From NCBI GenBank assembly GCA_013365325.1, contig JABVXV010000017.1:310001-374000 (forward strand): a stretch of DNA of 64,000 bases, in the 5' to 3' direction. The position numbers and the translations under genes are program-made. Positions 23,664 through 37,500 of this stretch are shown piece by piece. Each line of letters starts with the position of its first letter. The first letter of the stretch is position 1. Source of the stretch: Dipetalonema caudispina (taxonomy: Eukaryota > Nematoda > Chromadorea > Rhabditida > Onchocercidae). The notes beneath the pieces were generated by a model. It made no database searches, was not told the DNA's origin, and saw only the letters and a program-made list of their open reading frames with translations.

Positions 23664-26600
23664 ATGCTTTTGGATGAGAACTTTTTTGCTGGTGATGTAT
23701 GTTCAGGAGGTGCTACATCTCAGGATCATCACCACCATCATCAAAGAGTGATACCTTGCTCAAGTTCATCTCCATTATGTCCTCCAATGGTGTATCGAAG
23801 TCAGAAGCATTCTCGTTTGGCACTTGAACAAATGAACGAAATGCGATCGGATGGTTCTCTGTGTGACGTGACCTTGGTCATTGGAACCGTCCGTATCAAT
23901 GCTCATCGACTACTGCTTGCATCATGTTCTAGTTACTTCCGTGCTATGTTCACCTCGGAAATGGCTGAAAGCCGACAACGTTAGCTTCTCTTTCACCTCA
24001 TTCTAACAAATTTGTAGACAGCAATATTTGAAAAGAAAGAAAAATGTAAACGTATACTTTGATGGACAAAGTACTGAAAGCATATTTCATTTTAGATTTG
24101 CATAATTATTTTGTGGTTGTAAATTTTTAATTTGTCGTTGGAAGGATCATGTGTGTTGTCGTTTTCGTTAGAAGTGCAAAAATTGTTTCTCCCATGCTTG
24201 TCTTTCTTTATCACGAGCTGATTAAAAAACTTGATTAAACAGTGAAGGATTGAATTTCTAGAAGAAATTCAAATGGTGGATATCGAGCCTCGCACGTTAC
24301 AAGCACTTATTAATTTTTGCTACACGGGTGAAATAACAATTGCTGATTTTAATGTTCAGTCCATTCTACCAGCTGCATGCTTGTTGCAGCTTAACGAAGT
24401 GCAGGTCACTGTATTTTTCTCATTTTAACTTTATTTATTTTTCTGGCTAATTTAAATAAGCAGTGTAGAGTTGACATATGGTATTTGCAGGAGGTTTGTT
24501 GTGACTTTCTGAAAAAGCAGTTGGATCCAACGAACTGTTTAGGTATACGGGCATTCGCCGACACCCACGCTTGTCGGGATTTGATGAGGATTGCCGACAA
24601 ATTTACTCATCACAACTTTCAGGTCGTCCCTTAAAAAAAAAAACAATGTCTATTTAATTTTAGAATAATTGGTCTTTAACATTAAATCTTAGAGTTGATC
24701 ATCTCAAACATTCAAAAACTTGCGACAATTTCCAATTTTGAATTCAATAAGAATAAAATTGCAGGACGTTGCGAAAAGTGAAGAATTCATATCATTGCCT
24801 GCAAATCAGTTAATCGACATCATATCGAGCGAAGAACTAAACGTTCGATCGGAAGAAGTTGTTTTCCGAGCTGCAATGGCGTGGATCCGCCATGATCTCC
24901 CCAATCGACGTCAGTTCTTATCAAAGGTTTCGTTCTTCTTTCATTTTCTTGCGTTTTTGTGCTATTTGTTCCAAACACAGTTTAGAAAAACTTCTCGGGG
25001 CTATAGTTTCTTTTTAGGTTCTCGAGCATGTTCGATTGCCTCTCTGTCCTGCCAAATTCTTGGTTAGTGTGGTAAGTGAAGATCCATTAATTAAAATTGA
25101 TGCGCAATGTCGAGACCTGGTTGACGAAGCAAAGAATTATCTTCTCTTGCCTCTGGAAAGACCAAACATGCAAGGACCGAGAACAAGGTATTTTTGGACC
25201 TTCTAAAGCATGACTATCTTCTAAAATGCAGTGAATTTTGTCATTTTCATTCTAGTTAACTGGTAGCATTCAGGAGTAGGAAGCCACTACGTTATGGTGA
25301 AGTTCTGTATGCCGTGGGTGGTTGGTGCAGTGGTGATGCTATTGCCTCGGTGGAACGCATGGATGGTCGGACCGGCGAATGGCGTTGTGTTGCTCCTATG
25401 AGCAAACGACGATGTGGTGTTGGTGTAGCTGTACTTGATAATTTACTATATGCTGTGGGAGGACATGACGGACAGAGTTATCTCAATTCTGTTGAAAGGT
25501 GCTCATGCATGTAATATTGCTTTTATTCTTTTTGCTGTTAATGTTTGCTTGGTCTAAAAAGTTGGATTTTATTGGTATTGAGATCGAGGGTGTAAGCAAA
25601 TTAATAACTGCTGTCACATATATATTAGTATGGGCAATTGTAATAGAAGATATGTTTTTGCTATTCTTGTGTTTAGTTATTCTTATGATTCAGTAGGAAA
25701 CTGAAAATCTGAAAAAGATTACTTGTCATAAATATGATATTATGTATGATCATATGTATATTTTAGATATGATCCAGCAACAAATCAGTGGAGTAGTGAT
25801 ATTGCACCGACATCCACGTGTAGGACATCAGTTGGTGTGGCGGTTCTCGGTGGTTTGCTTTATGCAATTGGCGGTCAGGATGGAGTTTGTTGTTTGAATG
25901 TCGTGGAGAGGTTCATATTTATTTCTACAAGTTTGGTAAAAAAAATGAATGGAAAGTTACGTACTTGGTTATTTTGATTTAATATGTTAAAGGTAAAATT
26001 TTTTTACACTTTTAAAAATAGTACTTGACAATATCGCTTTCAAGAAATTTATTACAGATATGATGCGCACCGAAATGAATGGGCTGAAGTAGCTCCAATG
26101 AGTACCCGCAGATTAGGTGTATCGGTATCTGTTTTAAATGGTTGTTTGTATGCTGTGGGTGGATCTGATGGACAGAATCCACTGAATACTGTGGAACGGT
26201 ATGTTGTGCCTTGGACATTTTATCTGTTTTTCATTTACTTCAGTTGAACTGAAAGAAATATTAGTGCTTCAAAAATAATTTCAAAGTTATTGAATCACAG
26301 CTTGAAGATTTAGTGATTATCAAAGTGTTGTAGCTACGATTCGAGAATTAACAAATGGATGATGGTAAAATCAATGAATACGAGACGGAAACACTTGGGA
26401 ACTGCCGTACATGACGGATGTTTGTATGCCGTAGGCGGTAGAGATAATGTCTGTGAACTATCATCGGCAGAGAAATACAATCCGAACACAAATGAGTGGG
26501 TTAATGTTGTTGCAATGAACAATCGCAGATCTGGGGTATTACTTTTAATTACATCTCAGATAACTGATATTTAGCTTGCTGCTTCTGATATTTTCGTAAT

Positions 26601-27229
26601 TTTGATATTGTCTTGGTATTTTTTTTTCTAACAGATTCAAGGAGATCTGAAATGCGATAATGAACTTTCAAGTTACTTTGCCCACTTCGTAGAAATGCAT
26701 ATCCGTATTTTAAAGTTTATGCGTCAATATGTTCGTCAGTGATTTTTTTAGTAATCATTTTCTTGTACAAATACATGACTGCAATTAGCAATAACTGTCA
26801 ACCGTGCTTTTTGCTGTCATGTTTTGAAAGGTAACTGGTTTGCTATGGACAGTTGTGAAACTACCGACGGCTACTCTTTTATAGTAATCCTATAGAAACA
26901 CTCGTCCATCTTTTTAATGTTTAAGTGAACATTCATCGTCTGATATCTTTGCCACATTTTGGAGAGCAGTTTTTTGAATAATTTGAATTCAGGTGGGTTT
27001 GGCAGTAGTGAACGATCAGTTGTATGCAGTAGGTGGTTTTGATGGTACCACGTACCTGAAGACCGTAGAAGTTTATGATCGAGAAACGAACCAGTGGCGT
27101 CAGTCGGGATGTATGACATACCGACGACTTGGTGGCGGTGTTGGAGTAGTTCGACTAGACTATGACCAATATGTGCCTTTCAATCCGGATCCTGATTTAG
27201 CTCCTTTCGATGACCCTCCTTTAATGTGA
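23664..27229 (+). CDS. KLHL20: KLHL20/diablo-type BTB-BACK-Kelch protein, 623 aa
   Basis: Substrate adaptor of a Cullin-3 ubiquitin ligase. Ten exons: 23664-23979, 24262-24404, 24491-24622, 24765-24926, 25018-25187, 25274-25498, 25767-25910, 26058-26198, 26334-26535 and 26993-27229; every phase agrees (624 codons with stop). The BTB domain starts near residue 50 ([23 protein letters not shown]). BACK follows with [20 protein letters not shown] and [20 protein letters not shown]. Six Kelch blades follow, each with a doubled-glycine motif ([49 protein letters not shown]). Identity to vertebrate KLHL20 is high from BTB through Kelch. The N-terminus has a His run and the C-terminal tail is acidic and proline-rich ([14 protein letters not shown]), unlike the vertebrate tail. 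Confidence 0.95.
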
Positions 27230-27810
27230 ATTTTCGAGGTTTTCCCACAACTCAGAGTAAGCTGAAGAATTAATTCATGTATGGTGATTCATAAAATTTT
27301 AAGAACTGTGATTCCGTGTTCATTTGTATAGTTAATCTATTCATGTCACATTGCTGTTGTATTATGTATTTATGATAAATTACACTAGTGTCTCATTTTG
27401 TAAGACACAGATAAAACTGAAGATAAAGTAAATGGAATAAGTGATGAAATGTATCTTTTTTGAATAAGTCCCATCCTCTTGTCAGGATTTTTTGGAAGGA
27501 GGCGTGAATTCCAGGAAGGTGTCCACGTCATCAAATTAAAACAAAGTGTTTTTGTGAGTTTCACAGTTCTATATGGGTAGAGGAGCTGGATACTTTGGAA
27601 CATGAAATTTCTTCCTCTGTCATTGGATTGATAAAAAGACTGATAATTCACTGCTCAGAATTTGTGGTGTATTGTAAGATTCATGCATCAATTCATTTCA
27701 AAGCATCCGAGAAATAAAACTGGTTATAGCAGCTTAATTAGTCCCAGTCGAGATGAGGTAACAAACTATTTTATTTAGTTAGCATTGTCGTACTTAAATT
27801 TCCGACAACT

Positions 27811-28640
27811 TCAGAAGCCAAGAAGGTCCTTTGTTGCAGCTATAATGTCGCCATTGTGCTCAATCAACTTTTTCTCCGCTCGAATTCTTGGCAATTCCAA
27901 TTCATCCATCTGAAAGATCAATGAATCTCGTACTGGAAATTCCAAAGAACCAGAAATTGAAATGAAAACTACAAAGCTACGACTGTCTCAGTCTTTGTCA
28001 TTTCTGTAACGTATCATTTTTTAAATGTATGTTTGATTCAACTACTAAGGATGTCACAAGCATTCGATGAAGAACGATGCAAACTAAGATCCATCATATT
28101 ATGTTGCATATTTCAGAGCAATGCAAAATTCTTTCTTTCAGTATACAATACTAGTAAGGTGTTTACAAAACGAGCTAGTAAACCATGCGTTAGTACAAAT
28201 GACCAGATATTATTAACTCATCAATAGTTTTATTTATACCAGCAATAAATTAAATAGAGCATCAGTTTATTGCTTTGCACAAACGATAGGCTCATTTTAT
28301 CCGTATTATAACTTACAATAAGCAGTACGTCTTCTTTCCTCACATTAACAACTTTTCCGCTTTCCCTTAGCGTTCCGCTTGGTCCACTGATCAAGCTGTC
28401 GAGTTTCTCATTCGATACTTCTCGACCGATATCGTTATCTTCATTGAAATCAGTGACCTGTAGAACGATGATTATTACTACTACTTTCACAATTTAACAA
28501 ATTCTTATCAATATACTAAGATGATAGCAAACCTTTTCAAGATCAGCCGCAGCCCAATCCTTACTTTTCGATGTATCTTTAATTACTCGATCAGTCTGAT
28601 CCTCGACCCCATTTTGCTCGTCCTTCTCTTTTTCTCTCAT
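27811..28640 (-). CDS. HYPK: HYPK (huntingtin-interacting protein K) homologue, 115 aa
   Basis: Small ribosome-associated chaperone that binds and inhibits the NatA N-terminal acetyltransferase. Three exons: 28640-28533, 28457-28317 and 27909-27811, all phase 0. Signature pieces in order are AAADLEKVTDF (human AAADLERVTDY), then VRKEDVLLIMDELELPR and a C-terminal UBA-like fold (AEKKLIEHNGDIIAATKDL) ending in GF and a stop. Length is close to the human protein. TTGTAG lies 2 nt upstream of the ATG, suiting trans-splicing. The gene converges with KLHL20 (582 bp between stops) and diverges from the membrane protein at 28900. Confidence 0.9.
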
Positions 28641-28899
28641 CTCTACAATACCCCACAAATCAATCAATAATTAGCACCAATCTTCCAATATCCCCACCAA
28701 ATTATCTCTAATCACTCTGATGACAAAATTAAGCAATCATAGTGGTGCCACCGGGAAACGAACTTGCCCATTGAGGACGTTGTTTAGTAAAGTGGCATGG
28801 CATCTACGTGTTTATTGTCCAGATGGCATGGCGTTTGGTTGGTCGTGGGTGACGTGAGATGGTACAGCGTGGGACTTAGGTCGATGTTCTCTTTATGAG
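28641..28899. promoter_or_regulatory. Putative bidirectional promoter, HYPK / small membrane protein
   Basis: Only 259 bp separate the two divergent start codons. The interval is visibly more GC-rich than its surroundings (for example near 28785-28870, with GGCATGGC occurring twice). No core promoter motif is certain. Confidence 0.45.
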
Positions 28900-29690
28900 A
28901 TGTATACTTCTGCTATGAACATAACACGTGACACTATGGATACATCCACCTCGATGATATTACACAAGCAGGGAGCCTTTGATATGGATAGTAACGCCAT
29001 TTACAGGTATTATACACTGGCCATTATAAGATCTGTAATATCACTGTTAGTGATGAATTTAATTTATATCAGTCATAGTGACACATCAAGTAATAGCAGC
29101 GAAAACACTGTGATGATCATGGGACATTCCAGTTAACCTGTTATATTCATAATCAGTTATTTGCATATGAAAGTTGATAATTAATAGCAACTATTAACTG
29201 TTAATGATGATGGGTGGAGCGATTCGCATTGTATATTTCTCTTTTTCCGTATAGATATAATTCAAACTGTAGAAGAAAAATCAGATGGTAAGTCATTGGT
29301 AATGATGTTGTCAACAATTAATTTATTACAGGTCGTTATTGGTGATAGGTCTTCTTGCATTGATTATCGGAGTCTGGATTGTCATCAAAATTCTAAGGTA
29401 ATTGTCTTGCAGGTTACAAATGAAGCATATTTCTGAGTTGATGCCAAAGTTTTTCACGGGTTAAAGCAGACGTAAATTACAAATTAAGAAGCATGTGTTT
29501 TTGAAAGTTCATCTCCTTTACACATTGTAGAGTTAGGAATAACGAAATGCGTATTCGACGGTATGATATTCTGTCAGCAAAACAGCTTGTTCCGGATCAC
29601 TTTGGTTCTGAGGACAGCGATGATGAATTATTTGCTCCAGTACGAAGGGATGATTCCATCAGACATCTTATAGAGAACACACCCCAATAG
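28900..29690 (+). CDS. Small single-pass membrane protein, FAM174-like, 110 aa
   Basis: Three exons: 28900-29006, 29332-29397 and 29531-29690, phases 2 and 2, 111 codons with stop. Residues 1-36 are Thr/Ser/Met-rich with one N-glycosylation site (NIT). Residues 37-55 form a transmembrane helix (SLLVIGLLALIIGVWIVI). The cytoplasmic tail starts with Arg-rich RVRNNEMRIRRYDIL and ends acidic (GSEDSDDELFAP). The layout and the RRYxxL and acidic DE-F elements resemble the FAM174 family; that match is from memory and is weak. No cleavable signal peptide is present, so an upstream exon may be missing. Confidence 0.7.
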
Positions 29691-31280
29691 GATTTTTTAG
29701 AATAGTAAGTACTTTTATGCATATTTAATTGCAATTTTTGGTCATCCTTTCTCGATGCAAAAGTATTATTAGGCTTTTCTCATCTTCCTTATTTTTATCT
29801 TTCATCTATTTAGTAATAAGTTTACATTCACGTTTTGCTTGCCTTTCATCTATTATTGTTCTCTTATTATCCTTTCTCTTTTATATTCTTGTTCTATTTG
29901 ATTTCTTCTGATCTGTTATATTGACTTGCTTTTTCTCTGTTTAGTGTTTTGATTTAAACAAAAAAAATCATACGATGTTTTGGTGATGCTCTTCGTCATA
30001 CGATATTAATTGGCAATCGATACTAAATGATAATTGTGCAGTTGCAGTTTCAGTTTTTTGACAATTCCTTATCATCATCGCTTCAGTGGTATTACAACAA
30101 AATCTGCAGTCAATTTTTTTTTTCTTTTTTTACATTTTCTATGAGTAAATTACCTTCGTTCTTTCTCTAAATTTAATGTTAATGTCACTGAATTATTGAC
30201 AGCATCTACGGTAAATTATTTGCGGGCTTTAATTATTTTCTTGATTTATAACTACTTGATTCTTGCTTCTTTATATTGATAATTTCAATTTTTTTTGCTT
30301 TTGAAGGTATGTTGGTTATTCTGTAACAAGTATTAATTGCATATCAACATGAGTTTATGATTTTCTGACTCATTTAATTGATTAGCAGTTCGAGTTAGCA
30401 AATCACTCATTCGTGTACTTTAGTGTAACCTGTACTATAACCTAATATTGCATTTCTTTTCTAACAATGAATCATGGTAGCTGACTTGAAGTCAAGGGAT
30501 TCTCAATAATCTCATTGTATTCGTATATTCGGATCCTAAAAAAAAATCGTAATCCTGCTGATTAGGATTTTAGCGTGTGTGTATATGCTGCTTCTTCCAG
30601 GAATTGCAAACATTTTGTATAATGAACTGTTATTATGTACTTTAGTCCATCTATTCACTATAAGAATAAAACTGTTGGATTTTATTATAATTAGAGTTTG
30701 GCCTTTTTTACAACTGAAGCTTAGCGTACATTAATATACGCGTAAATAAACATTTGCCATCCAGTTCGGATTCCTCGGTTCTGCAAAGCAGATGAACAAA
30801 ATAACTATCTCAATATGTTATATGTTTCCTCAATAATAATAGAAATTGAAAAGGAGTTGGGATTGTTTGAAAATCCTTTAGGTTTACATTTTCTTTTTTT
30901 CCTCAGAATCCTGCCGTTAAGATTTCACTGAGGATAGCAAAATTAACGATCCATCTCTTTATGGCAGTTTACTGCACCACCGTTTTTTAACGGAAATAGT
31001 GAATAAGATGGAATCTTACGTGTATACAAAATTAAAGTTGACGTATTTGTTATGTGGCCTGTTTTCCTGAGCTGATCACTATAATAGATGGAGATATTTG
31101 CATACTATAGGGACAAAGTTGAAATTTTTAATTTACAACAAGAAAAGGAAAGAGGAACACTATTTGGAGTTTGTCTCGGAGAAAATGGATCGATTTTTTT
31201 TTATTGATTCACATCCTTTAGTGGCTCAATTACACTTAACTCTATTTTAGATATGCCTGAAGCGATGGGTAGGGTCTTAT
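29691..31280. other. Intergenic, T-rich
   Basis: 3' flank of the small membrane protein. T-rich tracts (for example 30116-30130) and no supported exons. Confidence 0.5.
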
Positions 31281-31926
31281 TGAATATACAATTAATGATG
31301 TAATGAATTGGTACTACTTTAATCGACTATTATCAATGCAGTTCTGAAGCAATAAGTATTACAATTACAATGCTAGTGGAATTGAAGCTTGCATTAAGCA
31401 TGTCAAAATATTGGTTGACAAAGGCGGTAGCATTTTTAGCATTCTTTAAGCCAATTTCTGTTGACAAATGTACCTATTGAATTACTTACCCTCAGCTCGG
31501 GTAGGTCTTGGCTTCTTGGTCATCGATTCAAGCATTTGAGTAGCACACACCACTGGTTTCCCAGCTACGTTACATCGAGCGATTAGCATTTTCTGCGCCG
31601 CAAATACTTTTTCAGTGGGAATTTCAATACCCAAATCACCGCGTGCTATCATCAGTCCATCTGCTTCTCTGATTATTTCATCTGCGCTAAAATCTCTCGG
31701 ATATGTTTCATCGTCACTGAAATTTTTATTTTTGGATGATAACAGAATAAACATCCATACGGATGCTATCCACCATTATTGAAATGAGTCCATCGTCGAT
31801 GAATACATGAGCCCCAGGCTTCAGAATTTTTGACATATTTTCATAGTTGACGTATAATACATCAACGCTACATTTCGAAGCCATAGCTTTGTTTGTCGTA
31901 AGCTTGAAGTTTTGCTCTTTTTTTAT
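31281..31926 (-). pseudogene. Truncated, internally deleted pyruvate kinase copy
   Basis: Read on the minus strand, this block matches the plus-strand pyruvate kinase gene at about 61225-61420 and 62093-62529, including intron sequence after the ...RPTRAEG exon. By eye there are only a few mismatches per hundred bases, in exon and intron alike. About 670 bp, holding two exons (61617-61756 and 61849-61979), is missing at the junction near 31708. Splicing the two remaining exons would shift the frame (phase 1 into an exon needing two bases), and reading through meets a stop, so a full enzyme cannot be made. No further pyruvate kinase exons follow on either side. It is closer to the distant plus-strand gene than to the adjacent minus-strand gene. 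Confidence 0.9.
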
Positions 31927-33350
31927 TGCCAAAGCGTTATCTACCTTTAAAATTCAAATCATATTCAGAACTTTTCCTTCGTAAATTTTATTTTACTAGT
32001 GAGACTGGTTCGAATTGCAAGTCCCTTAGTGTCCACGGGAATTTTGACCAAAACTTTTACCTCTATACTTTTTCATGCTTCAAGTATATTTTTTATTTTT
32101 GTCCCTTGATACTGTGAACATTGATTCGTACTACATAAAAAACATTATTATTTTATTAATTTTAAATAAGTTTCCATATTTCTTTTACACTTCATTGAAA
32201 AAAAAAGAGTTACTAAAACATACCATATTATATCTTCTATTCTCTCCTATATATAAGCTACCTTTAATGTCATTCATTATTCTATCCGAAAAATTCAACT
32301 TTTTCCTTCAGCTATGCTTTCAAATTAAGTACTATCCACTAATACTACTACATATGCAATGAGTTTTGGTTATATTGATGAATTAAATTCAAAATTTTAT
32401 GACTTAATTATATTAATAAATGAAATTAAAATGCGCTATATTTATACCGATTGTGATTATATCCTTCATTTGACATGTTGGACCTTAAGAGAAAAATATA
32501 TCGATAGATCAAGCATGTTGTGCAATTCAAATAGTTTTATTTGATTTATCTCAATTTGCTGATATCAAAGAAATGATTGCATATACAATTTCCGCTTTCT
32601 GATATATATGCCTATGGCGTATAAGTAAGTATCCGTCCGTTTGGCATAAAATTTTCGTATGAAATCGATTTCTGTTCTATTCTCCCTCTCTCTTCCCTAC
32701 AATATTTTAAGATCAAAAATGAAATGATTAAAAGATGCTGAAGACTTATTGCGCATTTTGCGCAGGAACAAATATTTTATGTTTATGGATCTTATGGTTT
32801 TGGAAATTTTGGATGTTCTAAACAATGAACTTTAGATCAAAGTAAGCCTAACATTTTAATCTCTACTTGACAACCTCTCTTAGCAGAACTGTTTTTGACA
32901 CTTATAGCTAAAGCATCGGAGATTGCCTAATAAATTTGTTTATCATTGAGCTACTGGTAATTTGCTAAATAGTAATACATATTATGCCCCAATTCATTTG
33001 CTGTCATTATAAAATCTAAAGTTTTTTGAAAAGTTGTTGAACACTTTTGTAAGCAAAAAATTGCAGGAATAATTGATAAGCGAATCCTTCGAGATACATA
33101 CATCATGCAAATGATCGATTATACTTCTCGACTTCAGTGGACAGATTCCGCAATGTAACAAGTACAGAAGTGATCCGTTATCACCACCGCGATCATTTAT
33201 TTCTTTTTCTACATAACTTTTGTGTCTAAATATTCGAATTTAGGAAACTCTCTTATTCAAATGTGACGAAATTCACAAAATATGAGTAGGCGTGAAGTTT
33301 CAGAAAATGTTTTAACCGGATCTCGGTAATGATGAATCTACACTTTTCCC
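31927..33350. other. Intergenic, very AT-rich
   Basis: No homology to pyruvate kinase and no supported exons. The open frames here are low-complexity Phe/Tyr/Leu translations. Confidence 0.5.
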
Positions 33351-33533
33351 ATGAGAAAGACAATTAATAGCGACCAGAACATCAAACTACAGGACTTACT
33401 GCCTCATAACGAAAAGACGGTTAATGCCAGTGTATACCCAGACATGATTTTAAATGATCTCTGTGTTTTAATTGAAACCCAACCGAAAAATATGCCCAAA
33501 CAAGCCCAGGAAGGAGAAGTCAATCTGACGTAA
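33351..33533 (+). mobile_element. Possible mariner-like transposase relic
   Basis: The 60-codon frame contains LLPHNEKTVNASVYPDMIL. This resembles the block between the first two catalytic aspartates in mariner-type DDE transposases (LLPxNxTVNAxVYxxxL). No GDEKW-type block or HxDNARPH-type block is visible nearby and no terminal inverted repeats were found, so it would be a short decayed fragment. It could also be a chance open frame. Confidence 0.35.
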
Positions 33534-34538
33534 ACTCTCGAGTCCTGCTGCTAAGAAATTCCAATTTGTTTAAAATTCTATATTAGGCCGTTTCCATTCC
33601 TTATCACCATTAAATGGAATTTCGTGTGCTTTTTTTATCGATGCTGTATATCTTCAGTCTTTTGTAATTTACAGTAGAGACATAACGGTAAATTCTTTAT
33701 TGAAGCTCTACTGAAGATCCAAACTGAAAAATTCCACACACCGTTTTAAGAAAAATTTCTAATTAATCCTGAATAGAGAAAATAATGAGACTAACAGCCT
33801 ACATCGCAACAGTATTCAAAATTACTAAAAAATCCCCCCTGAAAATATAAATTCTAATAGAATGGGAAACAAGTATGTGAGAGACTTGATTAACACGAAA
33901 TATAAATTCATAGTAACATTTAAAGCTCACCGCAGAGCATATCTATCAATATTCCGAAGCGAAACAACACGCTTAGAAAAGTGATACAAGATTCACATGA
34001 AACTAGAATTACCAGCAATATTTCATTACCTGTCAACTGACACATCATCTAAACAAAAAATAACTACTTGTATAGATCGAAAAACAACACTTTTCAACTG
34101 CTGAATCGTTATCAAAGAATCAAAAGATTTTTTAAGTAAAAGAAAAACAACTAATGAGGGCAGCTCATTAGCATAAGATTTGCAGGCTATAGGAAAATAA
34201 AGATGTAAAAACATGGAAATTTATCAAAATCTATCCGAAGAGTATTTAATTAAAACGTAAAAAGTATCGCCTGTCAGTAGGAACAATTTCTTTACACTCA
34301 GAATAAAGCCTAGTAAATAATGCTACCTCAAAAAATTACGCAAAATAGGTTCTTAAACTGGTAACCCATAATTTGCTTACAAAGTTTCACGCAACAAGAA
34401 AGTGTGGTTTTAGAAATAATATATCTAGAAAGGAGAGATTCGGGATGGAGATTGTTGCTGATTGGAGATAATACTGATGATAGTCGGAAAAAGAATAAGA
34501 AGGCTAAACTGGAAATGAACTGACTATATCAGCACCAT
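33534..34538. other. Intergenic, 3' flank of pyruvate kinase
   Basis: AT-rich and without supported exons; should hold the 3' UTR of the minus-strand pyruvate kinase. Confidence 0.45.
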
Positions 34539-37500
34539 TTACGGTACCTTGATGATACGTAACGTGTTCGTGTGTCCAGCGCCTAGAAAAATCCTTTCTT
34601 ATTCAAATGACATAACTTGACAAAATTATAATTCATTTGGTCCAGAACTTGAAATCCATTTCATCTCATCAGAGTTCACTTTCTTTTTAATGATAAACGT
34701 GACTGTTTCAAATTTGGTATCTGACCGCAAATCAATTTAAGATTTCTAAATGAAAAAGGCTCAGGAAACAGAAAACCTTTGGGCTTATAAGAATGAAAAC
34801 AACAAAGGAACCTTGTCTCCAACCAGTAATGACAACCAACAAGTCGTTATTCTTGATAAAACCACGTTCCTTACCAACCGAAATACCATAATTAATTCGG
34901 GCATCAACATCGCTCGACCAGTCACTTTCTCGACTTGCTAAATAAATTTTGGTTAGCTTTGATTCCAACTCTATGATTTCCACATAAAAGTTTCCGAGAA
35001 AAGAAGCAAATGATTTAATGCTTTTACCTCCATAATGAAGCGGGAATATACCACGCCAAAGATGAAGTTGTCGGGCGACATGTTCATCTCGGCATACTGC
35101 AAAAATAGGCATCATCGGTCGATAACGAGATATCAAACCAGCAGATCTGAAAAAAGTACGCGGGCTATATTTGGGAGAATTAAAAATGCTGTAGTAAATA
35201 CTATAATTTATTCAAGTTTCATTTGCTTCCGAATGCCTTTACATCGCTTAGTATTTCAACACAGCACGTAGTGTGATGACGCAATTAATATCAAATTTCT
35301 AGGTCAAATTTATAATTTCAGGTAGAAGCTCAAACTTGAGATCATCGGAAATCCTCATCGGTCTGAATATGTATTTAGACTTTCACTTGAACACTTCGAT
35401 GCTTCAAATCTACGAGTTACAAAAACCTGTATATTGCATATAAATAGAAGCAAACCGTCCGGTAGTGGTGACCAGAATCATTGCACTCGCATGGCAAGAT
35501 TCCGCAGCTGAAGTTGCTGCAATGGCAACAGTATGCGCAATATCCGTCGGTTTTGGGGTTGCATAAAGAAGCTCCTCGAAAAACCGCATATGATACACCG
35601 CTGCTTCTGCTTCCTTGCAGATCTACAAACAAATTATCTAAACGTAGTACAGTTGATCTTGTTCCTAAATTGATGATCATATGTTTAACGAAACTGCTGA
35701 ATTATTAACAAGATTCATAACAGCAAAGAATGTAAATGTACTTACACCACCTAAAAGAGCAATATTAGTCCAAGAATTCCTCCCACAATCGCAACCCCAA
35801 GTAGGTAAAATGGAAATTTACTTGTTTATTGCTTATTACTAAAATACCAACCTCATGCATGATTTTGAGAGCTTCCAGTGGATAATCACCTTTAGCAGTT
35901 TCACCGCTAAGCATCACACAGTCAGCTCCATCCAGAACTGCATTCGCAACATCACTACCTGAAATGATTTCATATAACTGAAACTATTCCTGGAAAAATA
36001 TATTCAGCTACTTTTAAAGCTATGTTTATTTATATTCTAACCAATAATGTACCTATTACTATATAAACATGAGCAATCCTGCTAAAAATCTAACTATTTT
36101 TCTTCCATATTTTCTGAACATAATCCAAGAAAATTTTAAAGCTCAATGTCACAAGACAATGCAAGATTAACAACCTTCAGCACGAGTTGGTCTCGGCTTC
36201 TTTATCATCGATTCAAGCATTTGAGTAGCACAGATAACCGGTTTCCCCGCTTTGTTACATTTCGCAATTAACATTTTCTGGGCCAAAAATACCTTTTCTG
36301 GTGGAATTTCAATCCCCAAATCTCCGCGGGCAACCATAACACCATCTGCTTCCTCAATAATTTCATCGGCTCTACAAAAATTGACATTTTAACTTCTAAA
36401 TTACGGTTTTTTGGAACCACTTAAGAATTCCTATACAAGAATTTGCATTATCTGCGCATTATGGCACTAACATTTTAAGTCCCCATCTCATAATCTTTAA
36501 TTCAATCTATTACACTTACTTATCAACACCTTCTTGATTTTCGATCTTTGCTATGATTTTAATGTATTTTCCTTTTTCGCCGAGCACTTTTCTTATCGTG
36601 CGAATACCTGCACCGCTGCGTATGAATGATGCAAAAACGATATCTATTTCCTGAAACATTATTCCTTCATTTATTGAATTCTGTTCAGGAAGTGAAACGC
36701 AACAATTTTCCTTGTGGATTATGTTAAGATTTCTAGAACGACGAAACTTAGATTTATACAATTCTAGCCCTCGCATTATCTTTACCGCGCTATTGCAAGG
36801 AACACATCTCTATTATTATGAGCTATATGTGAAAATAAGTTCCTCTATTGTTATTTTAGTTCAACAATTTACCTGCTCCACACCAAACTGCAAATCCTTG
36901 GTGTCTTTCTCAGATACGGCTGGCAAATCAACCATTGTACCGGGCAAATTGATGCCCTTTCTGCTTCCCAACATACCACCATTTTCAACTGTGCACACTA
37001 CACTCTTATCTTCTGAAAGACTCACAAGAAATATAGAACCGAATTCGTTATTTTTTAAATAAGTATAAAAACCGCCCGGAATGAACTAATAGAACTAGTA
37101 GTTTCATACGAACAAGGAATAAGTGAAGAATGGAACATGAAGGCTTTAAAAAATAACGCAATAAAAAAACTTAATTACGAATAAACGAAGATTTGCAACT
37201 GAGCTAACATTTTCTCTAGTTATAACATTATGGTATGGTATAAGAAACCAAACAGTCAAATAACATTTCCCTTTATAAATATATCTGCAAAGTTTCTGCA
37301 AAATGATTTCCATTAAAATGAATAAGAGTAAATCCATTTACATGGTACTAAATTCCCAGCACCGCTAGATAGGTTAATTAAATCTTAAACACTTTAATTT
37401 CTTTGTTTGATTAGAAAATGGCAATTTACCGATGGAATTGACGACTAATGAAATGAGACCGTCATCAATAAAGACTCGCGAGCCAACGCTAAGCACTTCA

